Source: Clostridia bacterium
GTDB taxonomy: Bacteria > Bacillota > Clostridia > TANB77 > CAG-508
Assembly (NCBI GenBank): GCA_017409455.1
Contig: JAFQSS010000029.1
Span: 1 to 49,543 of the forward strand
DNA: 49,543 nucleotides
Direction of reading: 5' to 3'
Below the pieces are notes generated by a model. It searched no databases, was not told where the DNA came from, and saw only the letters and a program-made list of their open reading frames with translations. A program made the translations under genes and the position numbers. Below are positions 28,088 to 37,239 of the stretch, piece after piece (within the stretch, counting starts at the first letter, position 1; each line of letters begins with the position of its first letter).

Positions 28088-28533
28088 TGCCATTAATGCC
28101 TAAAAAAACAAAATATAGAAAAATGCAAAAAGGTAGAAATAGAGGATATGCAACAAGAGGAAACACAGTATCAAATGGTGAATATGGAATACAAGCAGTT
28201 GAAGCTGGTTTAATTAAAGGAAACCAAATCGAAGCAGCTCGTATTGCTATGACACGTTATACAAAAAGAGGTGGGCAAGTTTGGATTAAAATATTTCCAG
28301 ACAAACCAATAACACAAAAACCAGCCGGAACTCGTGGTGGTAAAGGTAAAGGTAATGTTGAATATTGGGTAGCTGCTGTTAAACCAGGAAGAGTAATGTT
28401 TGAAATTGCTGGTGTACCAGAAGAAACAGCTAGAGAAGCCTTGAGATTAGCTATGAATAAACTACCAATCAAAACAAAATTCGTGGCAAAAGAAAATGTA
28501 AACAAGGTGGGTGATAGTGATGAAGATAAGTAA
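28087..28533 (+). CDS. rplP: 50S ribosomal protein L16
   Basis: 50S protein at the A site. [22 protein letters not shown] and [19 protein letters not shown] are diagnostic. It has 148 residues from the first ATG (28087) behind GGAGGAG. Its end overlaps rpmC by 14 bases. Confidence 0.96.
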   Translation: MPLMPKKTKYRKMQKGRNRGYATRGNTVSNGEYGIQAVEAGLIKGNQIEAARIAMTRYTKRGGQVWIKIFPDKPITQKPAGTRGGKGKGNVEYWVAAVKPGRVMFEIAGVPEETAREALRLAMNKLPIKTKFVAKENVNKVGDSDEDK

Positions 28534-28723
28534 AATAAGAGAAATGTCTTCACCAGAACTAGAAAAAGAACTAGGTGAACTAAAATCAGAATTATTCAAA
28601 TTAAAATTTAGTTTAGCTACAAATGGATTAGATAACCCAATGAAAATCAAAGAGGTTAGAAAAGATATAGCTAAAATAAACACAGTATTAACAGAAAGAA
28701 AGATAGCTGAAGCAAAAGCTTAA
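28520..28723 (+). CDS. rpmC: 50S ribosomal protein L29
   Basis: Small helical-hairpin protein at the tunnel exit. [33 protein letters not shown] is typical. Upstream GTG codons at 28511 and 28517 are too close to or inside the AAGGTGG site; the ATG at 28520 gives 67 residues, the normal length. Confidence 0.95.
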   Translation: MKISKIREMSSPELEKELGELKSELFKLKFSLATNGLDNPMKIKEVRKDIAKINTVLTERKIAEAKA

Positions 28724-28754
28724 GCATTGCCAATAGAGAAGGAGGATACAATCT

Positions 28755-29012
28755 ATGGAAAGAAATCTTCGTAAAGTTATGGTTGGAACTGTAACATCTG
28801 ACAAGATGGATAAAACAGTAGTTGTTTCAGTAGAAACAAGTGTAAGCCATAAAATGTATGGAAAAACAGTTAAAAGAACATATAAATTAAAAGCACATGA
28901 TGAAAACAATAGCTGTGAAATGGGAGATAAAGTAAAAGTAATGGAAACAAGACCACTTTCTAAAGACAAGAGATGGAGAGTAGTTGAAATTCTTGAAAAA
29001 GGAGGAAAATAG
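28755..29012 (+). CDS. rpsQ: 30S ribosomal protein S17
   Basis: OB-fold 30S protein. [25 protein letters not shown] and the [29 protein letters not shown] strand set are diagnostic. It has 85 residues, with AAGGAGG upstream. Confidence 0.96.
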   Translation: MERNLRKVMVGTVTSDKMDKTVVVSVETSVSHKMYGKTVKRTYKLKAHDENNSCEMGDKVKVMETRPLSKDKRWRVVEILEKGGK

Positions 29013-29015
29013 ATC

Positions 29016-29384
29016 ATGATACAACAACAAACAATATTAAAAGTTGCTGACAATACTGGAGCTAAAGAAATTATGTGTATCAGATGTACAGGTGGTTCAT
29101 TCGTTAAAACAGCTAACATCGGTGATGTTATAGTTGCCTCTGTTAAAACGGCAACACCAGGTGGCGTTGTTAAAAAAGGTGACGTAGTTAAAGCTGTTAT
29201 CGTAAGAAGTAAAAAAGGTTTAAGAAGACCAGATGGTTCATATGTTAAATTTGATGAAAACGCAGCAGTTATAATCAAAGAAGACAAAACACCAAAAGGA
29301 ACACGTATATTTGGACCAGTTGCAAGAGAATTAAGAGAAAAGGATTATATGAAAATATTATCATTAGCACCAGAAGTTTTATAA
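29016..29384 (+). CDS. rplN: 50S ribosomal protein L14
   Basis: 50S interface protein. [22 protein letters not shown] and [15 protein letters not shown] are diagnostic. It has 122 residues, the usual length, starting three bases after rpsQ. Confidence 0.97.
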   Translation: MIQQQTILKVADNTGAKEIMCIRCTGGSFVKTANIGDVIVASVKTATPGGVVKKGDVVKAVIVRSKKGLRRPDGSYVKFDENAAVIIKEDKTPKGTRIFGPVARELREKDYMKILSLAPEVL

Positions 29385-29409
29385 TATGTAAAGAAGGAGG
29401 TTAAACTCA

Positions 29410-29718
29410 ATGAGAATAAAAAAAGGAGATACAGTCCAAGTTTTATCTGGTAATGACAAAGGTAAAAAAGGAGAAGTATTAGAAGTTATGCCTAAAGACT
29501 CAAAAGTAGTTGTAAAAGGTGTAAATGTTAGAAAAAAACACATCAAACCTAGAAAACAAGGTGAAGAAGGTGGAATAATTCCAATTGAATGTGCTATAGA
29601 CAGTTCAAAAGTTAATGTAGTATGTTCAAAATGTGGAAAATCTACAAGAGTAGAATATAAAGTAGAAAATGATAAAAAAGTTCGTATTTGTAAAAAATGT
29701 GGAGCTGTAATCAAATAG
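29410..29718 (+). CDS. rplX: 50S ribosomal protein L24
   Basis: Assembly initiator of the 50S subunit with a KOW motif: IKKGDTVQVLSGNDKGKKGEVLEV. A C-terminal zinc-ribbon-like CSKCGKS...ICKKCG is also present, as in many L24 proteins. It has 102 residues. Confidence 0.96.
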   Translation: MRIKKGDTVQVLSGNDKGKKGEVLEVMPKDSKVVVKGVNVRKKHIKPRKQGEEGGIIPIECAIDSSKVNVVCSKCGKSTRVEYKVENDKKVRICKKCGAVIK

Positions 29719-29737
29719 AAAGGAGGATTAACTTAAC

Positions 29738-30277
29738 ATGGAAAAACTAAGAGAACAATATGTAAAAGAAGTAATTCCAGCATTAATGAAAAAATTTGAA
29801 TATAAATCAGTTATGCAAGTTCCAAAACTTGACAAAATTGTTATAAATATAGGTTTAGGAGATACAAAGGAAAATCCTAAAGCATTAGAAAATGCAGTAA
29901 ATGATTTAATGCAAATCACAGGTCAAAAAGCTATGATAACAAAAGCAAAAAAATCAATTGCAGCATTCAAATTAAGAGAAGGAGCTAACGTTGGATGTAA
30001 AGTAACATTAAGAGCAGATAAAATGTATGATTTTGCATACAAACTATTTAATGTTGCATTACCAAGAGTTAGAGATTTTAGAGGTGTTTCTGCAAATTCA
30101 TTTGATGGAAGAGGAAACTACTCAATGGGTATTAAAGAACAATTAATATTCCCAGAAATCGAATATGATAAAGTAGACAAATTAAGAGGTATGGATATCA
30201 TATTTGTAACAACAGCTGAAACAGACGAAGAGGCAAAAGAATTATTAACATTATTAGGAATGCCTTTTAAAGCATAA
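29738..30277 (+). CDS. rplE: 50S ribosomal protein L5
   Basis: 5S rRNA-binding protein of the central protuberance. [38 protein letters not shown] and [21 protein letters not shown] are diagnostic. It has 179 residues, normal length, with AAAGGAGG upstream. Confidence 0.97.
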   Translation: MEKLREQYVKEVIPALMKKFEYKSVMQVPKLDKIVINIGLGDTKENPKALENAVNDLMQITGQKAMITKAKKSIAAFKLREGANVGCKVTLRADKMYDFAYKLFNVALPRVRDFRGVSANSFDGRGNYSMGIKEQLIFPEIEYDKVDKLRGMDIIFVTTAETDEEAKELLTLLGMPFKA

Positions 30278-30297
30278 TATAAGGAGGAAAAAATATA

Positions 30298-30483
30298 ATG
30301 GCTAAAAAATCTATGAAAATAAAACAAGCTAGACCACAAAAATTCAAAACTAGAGAATACAATAGATGCAAAATTTGTGGTAGACCACATGCTTATATTA
30401 GAAAATTTGGAATTTGCCGTGTATGTTTCAGAGAATTAGCACATAAGGGTGAAATTCCAGGAGTTAAAAAAGCAAGTTGGTAA
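30298..30483 (+). CDS. rpsZ: 30S ribosomal protein S14, zinc type
   Basis: Short zinc-binding S14 of 61 residues. Two Cys pairs are present: CKICGR and CRVCFRE. This C+ form is standard for Gram-positive bacteria; a zinc-free paralogue used in zinc starvation is not in this window. Confidence 0.96.
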   Translation: MAKKSMKIKQARPQKFKTREYNRCKICGRPHAYIRKFGICRVCFRELAHKGEIPGVKKASW

Positions 30484-30609
30484 AAATCGATTTAAAGCAG
30501 TAATCTGCACATTTTCGCTAAATCATTCAAACATCGACGTACAACTCGTACGCCTTCTGCTTGAATAATTTATCAAAAATGCACATCTCACAACTTTAAA
30601 TCAATTTTT
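30484..30609 (+). repeat. Long imperfect hairpin between rpsZ and rpsH
   Basis: About 125 bases fold into one long imperfect hairpin. The outer arms near 30484-30498 and 30593-30608 (ATCGATTTAAAG / CTTTAAATCAAT) match closely, and an inner segment with CATTTTCGCTAAATCATTCAA is largely complementary to the segment around 30566-30588 (TTGAATAATTTATCAAAAATG). The tip is ACGTAC/GTACG. Nothing is encoded. The shape suggests a MITE-like insertion or a structured regulator upstream of rpsH. Confidence 0.55.
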
Positions 30610-30642
30610 GAATAAAATTAGTAAAGGAGGAAAAGTGTAAAC

Positions 30643-31041
30643 ATGAATACTACAGATCCAATAGCAGATATGTTAACAAGAATAAGAAATGCTAACAGTG
30701 CTAAACATAAAACAGTTGATGTACCATCTTCAAAAATGAAAACAGCGATAGCTGAAATATTATTTAAAGAAGGATATATCAAATCATTTGAAATAATAAG
30801 CAATGAAAATCAAGGAATCATCAGAATAACTCTAAAATATGATGAAAAAGGAACTAGAGTAATTGATGGTATAAAAAGAATTAGCAAACCAGGATTAAGA
30901 GTATATGCTAATAAAGAAGAATTACCAAAAGTATTAAATGGTTTAGGAACAGCAATAATTTCTACATCACAAGGTCTAAAAACAGACAAAGAAGCTAGAG
31001 ACGCAGGAATAGGTGGAGAAGTACTTGCTTATATTTGGTAA
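30643..31041 (+). CDS. rpsH: 30S ribosomal protein S8
   Basis: 30S assembly protein that binds 16S rRNA helix 21; in E. coli it represses the spc operon. [18 protein letters not shown] and the C-terminal [11 protein letters not shown] are diagnostic. It has 132 residues, with AAAGGAGG upstream. The unusual hairpin region lies directly before it. Confidence 0.97.
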   Translation: MNTTDPIADMLTRIRNANSAKHKTVDVPSSKMKTAIAEILFKEGYIKSFEIISNENQGIIRITLKYDEKGTRVIDGIKRISKPGLRVYANKEELPKVLNGLGTAIISTSQGLKTDKEARDAGIGGEVLAYIW

Positions 31042-31215
31042 TAAAATTAGATAAAGGGTAATCACTAATTCACACGGGTAGGGGACATATCTTGTCCTAA
31101 AAGAAATGACCTGTGGGAAAGATGTGTCCCCTGTCAAATAGAGGGAATAATTAACCTAAATGTGAAAAGGTAAAAACCATAATTAACGTTAGGCGAACGC
31201 CCTAAAAGAAAAGGA
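31042..31215 (+). repeat. Gap with GGGGACA inverted repeat before rplF
   Basis: 174 bases without a gene. GGGGACATATCTT (31081-31093) pairs with AAGATGTGTCCCC (31119-31131) with one mismatch, similar in style to the GGGAC repeats elsewhere in the window. Further downstream TTAGG/CCTAA segments can pair near 31189-31204. It is an intergenic insertion in the spc operon. Confidence 0.55.
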
Positions 31216-31224
31216 GTGAAAAAT

Positions 31225-31761
31225 ATGTCAAGAATAGGAAATAAACCTATAACAGTACCAGCAGGAGTTGAAGTTAAATTAGACGGACAAAAAATAACTG
31301 TAAAAGGACCTAAAGGTACATTAGAAAGAGAAATACATAACAATATTTCTGTATCAATAGAAGGTAATACAATTAAAGTTGAAAGACCAAACAACTTAGC
31401 TTTAAATAGAAGTTTACATGGTTTAACAAGAACTTTAATAAGCAATATGATAACAGGTGTTGAAAAAGAATATACAAGAGAATTACAAATAAATGGTGTT
31501 GGATACAGAGTTGCAAAACAAGGAAACAACTTAAACCTAACATTAGGATATTCTCATCCAGTAATATTTGAAGCACCAGCAGGAATTTCTTTTGATGTTC
31601 CAAATCCAAACACTATTATAGTTAAAGGAATTGACAAAGAATTAGTTGGTCAAACAGCAGCTAATATCAGAACAAAAAGACCACCTGAAGTATATAGAGG
31701 TAAAGGTATTAAATATGCTGAAGAAGTTATTAGACGTAAAGAAGGTAAAACAGGAAAATAA
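31225..31761 (+). CDS. rplF: 50S ribosomal protein L6
   Basis: 50S protein near the factor-binding site. SRIGNKPITVPAGVEV at the start and the C-terminal RPPEVYRGKGIKYAEEVIRRKEGKTGK are diagnostic. The GTG at 31216 is part of the AAGGAG site; the ATG at 31225 gives 178 residues. Confidence 0.96.
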   Translation: MSRIGNKPITVPAGVEVKLDGQKITVKGPKGTLEREIHNNISVSIEGNTIKVERPNNLALNRSLHGLTRTLISNMITGVEKEYTRELQINGVGYRVAKQGNNLNLTLGYSHPVIFEAPAGISFDVPNPNTIIVKGIDKELVGQTAANIRTKRPPEVYRGKGIKYAEEVIRRKEGKTGK

Positions 31762-31782
31762 TTCTTAGAAAGGAGTTAAAAA

Positions 31783-32142
31783 ATGGTTAATAAAACAGAT
31801 AGAAAACTAGAAAGAGCAAGAAGACATGCTAGAGTTAGAACTAAAGTATCTGGAACAGCAGAAAGACCAAGATTATGTGTATACAGAAGTAACACAAATT
31901 TATATGCACAAATTATAGATGATGTTGCAGGAAATACATTAGTAGCTGCATCAACATTAGACAAAGAAGTTAAAATAAAAAAATCTAATGTAGAAGCTGC
32001 GAAAGAAGTTGGAGCTTTAATTGCTAAAAGAGCTGCTGCAAAAAATATAAAAACAGTAGTATATGACCGTGGTGGATATATATTCCATGGTGTTGTAAAA
32101 GCATTAGCTGAAGCTGCAAGAGAAGGAGGCTTAGAATTCTAA
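31783..32142 (+). CDS. rplR: 50S ribosomal protein L18
   Basis: 5S rRNA-binding protein. [25 protein letters not shown] and [25 protein letters not shown] are diagnostic. It has 119 residues; the stop overlaps the rpsE ATG by one base. Confidence 0.97.
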   Translation: MVNKTDRKLERARRHARVRTKVSGTAERPRLCVYRSNTNLYAQIIDDVAGNTLVAASTLDKEVKIKKSNVEAAKEVGALIAKRAAAKNIKTVVYDRGGYIFHGVVKALAEAAREGGLEF

Positions 32143-32633
32143 TGGAAGAAAATAAAATGCCAGAATTAAAAGAAAAAGTAGTAGCTATAAACAGAGTTGC
32201 GAAAGTAGTAAAAGGTGGTAGAACATTTAGATTCAGTGCTGTAGTTATCGTTGGAGACGGAGCAGGACATGTAGGAATCGGAAATGGTAAAGCTGCTGAA
32301 GTGCCAGACGCTATTAAAAAAGCTATTCAAGAAGCTAAGAAAAATTTAGTAGAAGTTCCAATAGTTGGAACAACAGTACCTCATGAATTCGTTGGAGAAT
32401 TTGGTAGTGCGAAAGTTATATTAAAACCAGCTAAAGTTGGTACAGGGCTTATAACTGGAGGAAGTGTAAGACCAGTATTAGAATTAGCAGGATATAGAGA
32501 TGTTCGTACAAAAGTTATTGGTACAAACAATCCAAGAAACGTTGTATATGCAACTATCGAAGGACTAAAAAATATGAGAACTATTGAACAAGTTGCTAAA
32601 AAAAGAAATAAAAAAGTTGATGAAATAATGTAG
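32142..32633 (+). CDS. rpsE: 30S ribosomal protein S5
   Basis: 30S fidelity protein. [33 protein letters not shown] and the [29 protein letters not shown] segment are diagnostic. It has 163 residues. In most operons rpmD (L30) follows; here only 65 bases separate it from rplO. Confidence 0.97.
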   Translation: MEENKMPELKEKVVAINRVAKVVKGGRTFRFSAVVIVGDGAGHVGIGNGKAAEVPDAIKKAIQEAKKNLVEVPIVGTTVPHEFVGEFGSAKVILKPAKVGTGLITGGSVRPVLELAGYRDVRTKVIGTNNPRNVVYATIEGLKNMRTIEQVAKKRNKKVDEIM

Positions 32634-32698
32634 TTTGACTACAAAGAAACTAAATAAAGGGTAATCTTGTCATTAATAAAGGGAGGTGCAAGAAAGAG

Positions 32699-33133
32699 AT
32701 GAAATTAGGAGAATTAAAACCAGCTGTTGAGAAAAAAGATAGAAAAAGAGTTGGACGTGGTATGGGTTCAGGACTTGGAAAAACATCAGGAAAAGGACAT
32801 AAAGGACAAAAAGCTAGATCTGGTGGAGGAGTTAGAAGAGGATTCGAAGGAGGTCAAACACCATTATATAGACGTTTACCAAAAAGAGGATTCACAAATA
32901 TCCATGCTAAAAACTATACAGAAGTAACATTAACAATGTTAAATAAATCAAAAGCAACAGATGTAACAGCAGAAAGCTTAGTAGAAGAAGGAATAATCGG
33001 AAAAATAAACGATGGAATCGTAGTTTTAGCTACAGGAAAATTAGAGAAAAAATTAAATGTTAAAGCTAGTAGATTCACTGCTGCTGCTAAGGAAAAAATA
33101 GAAGCCCTAGGCGGAAAGGCAGAGGTGATTTAG
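32699..33133 (+). CDS. rplO: 50S ribosomal protein L15
   Basis: 50S assembly protein. [37 protein letters not shown] and the [12 protein letters not shown] segment are diagnostic. It has 144 residues, with GGGAGGTG before the ATG. secY starts at the base after its stop. Confidence 0.97.
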   Translation: MKLGELKPAVEKKDRKRVGRGMGSGLGKTSGKGHKGQKARSGGGVRRGFEGGQTPLYRRLPKRGFTNIHAKNYTEVTLTMLNKSKATDVTAESLVEEGIIGKINDGIVVLATGKLEKKLNVKASRFTAAAKEKIEALGGKAEVI

Positions 33134-34450
33134 TTGTTTAAAACGATTAAAAACGCTTTAAAAACACCGGATGTAAGAAAAAGATTAATGTATACATTGC
33201 TTCTTATAGTATTATTTAGACTAGGATGCTATATTACAGTACCTGGCGTAGATGCAACAGCATTGAATGAAGCAATGTCTACAGGAGGAATTGCAGGATT
33301 TATAGATTTAATATCAGGAGGAGCTTTTTCAAGATTCTCAATATTTGCAATGTCAATAAGCCCATATATAACAGCATCAATTGTTGTTCAATTATTGGCA
33401 ATGATAATACCTTCATGGGAAAGAATGACCAAAGAAGGTGGAGAAGAAGGTAAGAGAAGAATCAATAAATATACAAAAATAATAACAATATTATTAGCTT
33501 TAGTAGAATCTATTGGTATCTACTTATCATACAGAAGTTCTGGAGTATTTATAAATCCAGGATTGTTAACAGGATGTCTAGTTGTGACATCACTAATAGC
33601 AGGAACATCTTTACTTATGTGGTTAGGAGAACAAATCACAAGTAAAGGAATAGGAAATGGTATTTCAGTTATAATATTTATAGGTATTATATCAGGCTTA
33701 CCAAGTGCAGTAACAACTATTTGGGGTCTAATTGTGACATCAGCAGGATTTAGCACAATTGGATTAATAACATCACTAGGAATTATAGTAGGAGCGCTTT
33801 TACTTGTAGCAGGAGTTGTATTCGTACAACAAGCTGAAAGAAGAGTACCTGTACAATATTCTAAAAAAGTTGTAGGAAGAAGAATGGTTGGTGCACAAAA
33901 TACACATATACCATTGAAATTGGCTATGGCTGGAGTAATGCCAGTAATATTTGCATCATCATTTATGACATTTCCAGCAATGATAATATCAATGTTTGTA
34001 CAAGATCCATCAACACTAACAGGATTTTGGTCAGGAGTATATCAATTTTCTATGGCTACATCATCTTCAAGTGTAGGATGGGGATATTCTCTAGCAAATG
34101 CAATAGTATATTTACTATTAATAATGGGATTCACATTTTTCTATACTTATGCTACATTTAATCCAGCAGAAGTATCAAACAACATCAAGAAAAATGGGGG
34201 ATTTGTACCTGGTATAAGAGCAGGTAAACCAACAACAGATTATTTATCATCAATAATAACAAAACTAACAATATTTGGAGGTCTATTCCTTGCTGTAATA
34301 GCAATTCTTCCAATGTTATTAAGATTTACAAACTTAAATGTTTCATTTGGTGGTACATCAATATTAATCGTTGTAGGTGTTGCACTTGAAACAGTACAAC
34401 AATTAGAATCTCAATTAGTAATGAGACACTATAAAGGATTCTTAGAATAG
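33134..34450 (+). CDS. secY: Preprotein translocase channel SecY
   Basis: Ten-helix channel subunit of the Sec translocon. RLGCYITVPGVDATAL, the plug region with GGAFSRFSIFAMSISPYITASI, and GKPTTDYLSSI are typical. It has 438 residues. It starts with TTG at 33134, eight bases after AGGTGA, directly behind rplO, as is common in spc operons. Confidence 0.96.
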   Translation: MFKTIKNALKTPDVRKRLMYTLLLIVLFRLGCYITVPGVDATALNEAMSTGGIAGFIDLISGGAFSRFSIFAMSISPYITASIVVQLLAMIIPSWERMTKEGGEEGKRRINKYTKIITILLALVESIGIYLSYRSSGVFINPGLLTGCLVVTSLIAGTSLLMWLGEQITSKGIGNGISVIIFIGIISGLPSAVTTIWGLIVTSAGFSTIGLITSLGIIVGALLLVAGVVFVQQAERRVPVQYSKKVVGRRMVGAQNTHIPLKLAMAGVMPVIFASSFMTFPAMIISMFVQDPSTLTGFWSGVYQFSMATSSSSVGWGYSLANAIVYLLLIMGFTFFYTYATFNPAEVSNNIKKNGGFVPGIRAGKPTTDYLSSIITKLTIFGGLFLAVIAILPMLLRFTNLNVSFGGTSILIVVGVALETVQQLESQLVMRHYKGFLE

Positions 34451-34460
34451 AATAAAAAAT

Positions 34461-34492
34461 GGCACTTATCATAAGATAGGTGTTATTTTTTT
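34461..34492 (+). terminator. Intrinsic terminator after secY
   Basis: CACTTATC (34463-34470) pairs with GATAGGTG (34475-34482) with one G-T pair and an ATAA loop, followed by a run of T. It ends the S10-spc transcript. Confidence 0.8.
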
Positions 34493-34500
34493 GTGGAAAA

Positions 34501-34572
34501 GTTACCGCGGGGACGGAGATAATGGTAAAATTAATTAACCCAATTTACCATTATCTCCGTCCCTCTGGTAAC
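34501..34572. repeat. GGGACGG palindromic repeat after secY
   Basis: A 20-bp perfect stem (34510-34529 with 34544-34563) is enclosed by GTTACC/GGTAAC (34501-34506 with 34567-34572). It shares the GTTACC...GGTAACTCCTC outer arms and the GGGACGG core with the hairpin at 18981-19039, so both belong to one dispersed family. It holds no gene. Confidence 0.8.
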
Positions 34573-34607
34573 TCCTCCAAAAAAATACGCATAAAATCTT
34601 AAAATGA

Positions 34608-34636
34608 TTGACAAACTAGGAAAAATAAGCTAAAAT
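34608..34636 (+). promoter_or_regulatory. Sigma-A promoter of adk-map
   Basis: TTGACA at 34608-34613 and TAAAAT at 34631-34636, spacer 17 bases. Transcription would start near 34643, just before the hairpin described next. Confidence 0.85.
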
Positions 34637-34658
34637 ATAAGTGCAAAAACAAAAGAGA

Positions 34659-34688
34659 GCCTCTAAGAAATTAGAGGCAAGTTTTTTT
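34659..34688 (+). terminator. Terminator-like leader hairpin before adk
   Basis: GCCTCTAA (34659-34666) pairs with TTAGAGGC (34671-34678) around a GAAA tetraloop, followed by seven T residues. It lies between the adk promoter and its ribosome binding site, so it looks like an attenuator. No competing antiterminator stem is obvious. Confidence 0.65.
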
Positions 34689-34708
34689 CAAAGAAAGGAA
34701 GAGAAGAT

Positions 34709-35377
34709 ATGAATATTATTATGTTAGGAGCACAAGGAACAGGAAAAGGAACTGTAGCAGGATTAATAAGTGGAGAAATTGGAATTCCACAAATATCAAC
34801 AGGAGATATTTTTAGAAAAAATATAAGTGAAAAAACACCTTTAGGAATAGAAGCAGACAAATATATATCAAAAGGAAATTTAGTACCAGATGAAATAACT
34901 GTACCAATGGTAGAAGATAGATTAACATGGGAAGATGCAAAAAATGGAGTAATATTAGATGGATTCCCAAGAACAATAGAACAAGCTGAAAAACTAGACA
35001 AAATATTAGAATCAAAAGGTGAAAAAATAGATTTAGTAATAAACCTAGTAACACCATATGAAGAAATTATAGACAGAATGTTAACAAGAAGAGTATGTAC
35101 AAATCAAGAATGTAAAGCAACATATAACACAAAATTACATCCACCAGTAAAAGAAGGAATTTGTGATAAATGTGGTGCATCACTAAAACAAAGAGCTGAT
35201 GACTCAGACCCAGAAGCAATTAGAAGAAGATTAGAAATATATGAAGAAAAAACAAGCCCATTAGTAAACTATTACGAAAATAAAGGTGTATTAAGAACAG
35301 AAACAGTAAGTTTATCAATAAATAGAATGGGAAAAGATGTTGCAAATGACATCGTAAAAGATATTAAAGGAATGTAA
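34709..35377 (+). CDS. adk: Adenylate kinase
   Basis: Converts ATP and AMP to two ADP. The P-loop GAQGTGKGT is at residues 7-15, LDGFPRT at about 83-89, and the lid has a zinc-type Cys set: CTNQEC and CDKCG. The first pair is Cys-x4-Cys where Gram-positive enzymes usually have Cys-x2-Cys. It has 222 residues. map follows three bases after its stop. Confidence 0.95.
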   Translation: MNIIMLGAQGTGKGTVAGLISGEIGIPQISTGDIFRKNISEKTPLGIEADKYISKGNLVPDEITVPMVEDRLTWEDAKNGVILDGFPRTIEQAEKLDKILESKGEKIDLVINLVTPYEEIIDRMLTRRVCTNQECKATYNTKLHPPVKEGICDKCGASLKQRADDSDPEAIRRRLEIYEEKTSPLVNYYENKGVLRTETVSLSINRMGKDVANDIVKDIKGM

Positions 35378-35380
35378 GAA

Positions 35381-36151
35381 ATGGTTACAATAAAATCAAA
35401 AAAAGAAATTGAATTGATGAGAGAAGCTTGTAAAGCAGTAGCATTAACACATCAAGCTATTGAAGAAGCAATAAAACCAGGAATGACAACAGCAGATATA
35501 GATAGAATAGCAGAAGAAACAATGATAAAATATGGAGCAATATCAGCAGAAAAGGGGTACAATCCAGGAATTAAGGGGGTACCTCCTTATCCTGCTGCAA
35601 CATGTATATCAATAAATGATGAAGTAATACATGGAATTCCATCAAGTAAGAGAATAATTAAAGATGGAGATATTGTAAGTGTAGATTTAGTAGCATTAAA
35701 AAATGGATTTAACGGAGATGCTGCAAGAACATACTTAGTAGGAAATGTATCAAAAGATGCCAAAAGATTGGTAGAAGTTACAAAACAAGCATTTTTCGAA
35801 GGCATTAAATATGCTAAAAAAGGAAATAGGATAGGAGATGTTTCACACGCAATTGGTGAATATGTAAAATCTCAAGGATATTCAGTTGTTAGAGAATTTG
35901 AAGGTCATGGAATAGGAAGAAACATGCATGAAGCTCCTGAAATACCAAACTACGGGAAAGCAGGTAGGGGAATAAGGCTTGAACCAGGTATGACTCTAGC
36001 AATAGAACCAATGGTTATTCAAGGCAGTCCAAACATATTAGAATTAGACGATGGATGGACTATTATTACAGAAGATGGAAGCTTATCAGCACATTATGAA
36101 AATACAATTTTAATTACAGAAAATGAGCCAGAAGTATTGACAATTCTGTAA
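35381..36151 (+). CDS. map: Methionine aminopeptidase, type I
   Basis: Removes N-terminal methionine from nascent proteins. Metal ligands are visible in VSVDLVALKNGFNGDAARTY (two Asp), GHGIGRNMHEAPE (His), and the two Glu in AIEPM and TEDGSLSAHYENT. It has 256 residues. The -35 box of the next promoter lies in its last codons. Confidence 0.95.
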   Translation: MVTIKSKKEIELMREACKAVALTHQAIEEAIKPGMTTADIDRIAEETMIKYGAISAEKGYNPGIKGVPPYPAATCISINDEVIHGIPSSKRIIKDGDIVSVDLVALKNGFNGDAARTYLVGNVSKDAKRLVEVTKQAFFEGIKYAKKGNRIGDVSHAIGEYVKSQGYSVVREFEGHGIGRNMHEAPEIPNYGKAGRGIRLEPGMTLAIEPMVIQGSPNILELDDGWTIITEDGSLSAHYENTILITENEPEVLTIL

Positions 36152-36165
36152 AATTATTATATAAT
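36137..36165 (+). promoter_or_regulatory. Perfect sigma-A promoter of the infA-rplQ operon
   Basis: TTGACA at 36137-36142, inside the last codons of map, and TATAAT at 36160-36165, spacer 17 bases. The leader of about 105 bases to infA includes an ACTATAG/CTATAGT hairpin near 36226-36248 with no T-run. Confidence 0.88.
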
Positions 36166-36276
36166 GTATGAGTTAATACTAAAATTGGAAAATTATGACC
36201 CAAAATTAACACAAAAAGCAATAAAAACTATAGATTTTTCTATAGTTTAAAGCTCTTTAAGAAGGAGGTAAAAAAC

Positions 36277-36495
36277 TTGGCAAAGGAAGATGTTATAGAA
36301 GTTGAAGGAACAGTAGTTGAAACACTACCAAATACTAATTTCAAAGTAGAACTTGAAAATGGACATCAAATTTTAGCACATATTTCAGGTAAATTAAGAA
36401 TGAACTACATCAAAATTTTACCAGGAGATAAAGTTAAAGTTGAATTATCACCATATGATTTAACAAGAGGAAGAATCACTTGGAGAGCAAAATAA
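36277..36495 (+). CDS. infA: Translation initiation factor IF-1
   Basis: OB-fold initiation factor at the 30S A site. [28 protein letters not shown] and [21 protein letters not shown] are diagnostic. It has 72 residues and starts with TTG at 36277, seven bases after GAAGGAGGT. Confidence 0.95.
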   Translation: MAKEDVIEVEGTVVETLPNTNFKVELENGHQILAHISGKLRMNYIKILPGDKVKVELSPYDLTRGRITWRAK

Positions 36496-36552
36496 ATAGT
36501 AAACAATAAATTAACCCAAATATAATAAACTATTAAAGGAGGGGAACAGGTA

Positions 36553-36666
36553 ATGAAAGTAAGACCATCAGTAAAACCAATTTGCGACAAATGCAAAGTA
36601 ATAAAAAGAAAAGGTGTAATTAGAGTTATATGCGAAAACCCTAAACACAAACAAAGACAAGGGTAA
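36553..36666 (+). CDS. rpmJ: 50S ribosomal protein L36
   Basis: A 37-residue protein starting [18 protein letters not shown], with zinc ligands Cys11, Cys14, Cys27 and His32 in CDKC and CENPKH, so it is the zinc (C+) form. AAAGGAGGGG precedes the ATG. It sits between infA and rpsM as in most Firmicutes. Confidence 0.96.
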   Translation: MKVRPSVKPICDKCKVIKRKGVIRVICENPKHKQRQG

Positions 36667-36852
36667 TCCCTAAAAAAGTTTATAACACAAATTAGGTAGC
36701 GGCTGTTAAATCGAAGGATTTACATATCAGATTTGTGTTTATATATATGTCTGAAAAAAGCTTAAAGACTAGCAAAGCTAGTGCATTTCACCTTTAAGTA
36801 AAAATAGGACAACACTAAATTTAAAAGAAAAAAATTTGGAGGTGCAAAGAAC
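36667..36852 (+). ncRNA. Structured leader before rpsM
   Basis: 186 bases without a gene. Domain one: ACACAAAT (near 36684) pairs with ATTTGTGT (36731) around a TAAATC-GAAG-GATTTA hairpin (36707-36722). Domain two: CTTAAAG (36771-36777) pairs with CTTTAAG (36792-36798) around ACTAGC-AAA-GCTAGT. The position matches the S4-regulated leader of alpha operons in gamma-proteobacteria, and rpsD is in this operon, but the fold is not one I recognise. Confidence 0.5.
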
Positions 36853-37227
36853 ATGGCTCGTATAGCGGGAGTAGACTTACCTAAAGAAAAAAGAGTAGAA
36901 ATAGGACTTACATATATCTATGGTATAGGAGTAACTAGCTCAAACAAAATATTAGCAAAAGCTGGAGTAAATCCAGACACAAGAGTAAAAGACCTAACAG
37001 ATGATGAAGTTAATAGCATAAGAAAAGTTATTGACGAATCATACAAAGTTGAAGGTGATTTAAGAAGAGAAGTAGCTCTTAATATAAAAAGATTAACAGA
37101 AATTGGATGTTATAGAGGATTAAGACATAGAAAAAGTCTTCCAGTAAGAGGACAAAGAACTAAAACTAATGCTCGTACAAGAAAAGGTCCAAGAAAATTA
37201 GTAAGCAGATCTAAAAAAGCTGTATAA
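36853..37227 (+). CDS. rpsM: 30S ribosomal protein S13
   Basis: 30S head protein contacting the P-site tRNA and 50[26 protein letters not shown] and [22 protein letters not shown] are diagnostic. It has 124 residues, with TTGGAGG upstream. Confidence 0.97.
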   Translation: MARIAGVDLPKEKRVEIGLTYIYGIGVTSSNKILAKAGVNPDTRVKDLTDDEVNSIRKVIDESYKVEGDLRREVALNIKRLTEIGCYRGLRHRKSLPVRGQRTKTNARTRKGPRKLVSRSKKAV

Positions 37228-37239
37228 AAGAAATAGCAA

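Noticed and set aside
28688-29287. Long open frame on the minus strand across rpsQ and rplN
   Set aside because: It lies opposite two certain ribosomal genes, has no ribosome binding site, and its sequence shows shadow composition.
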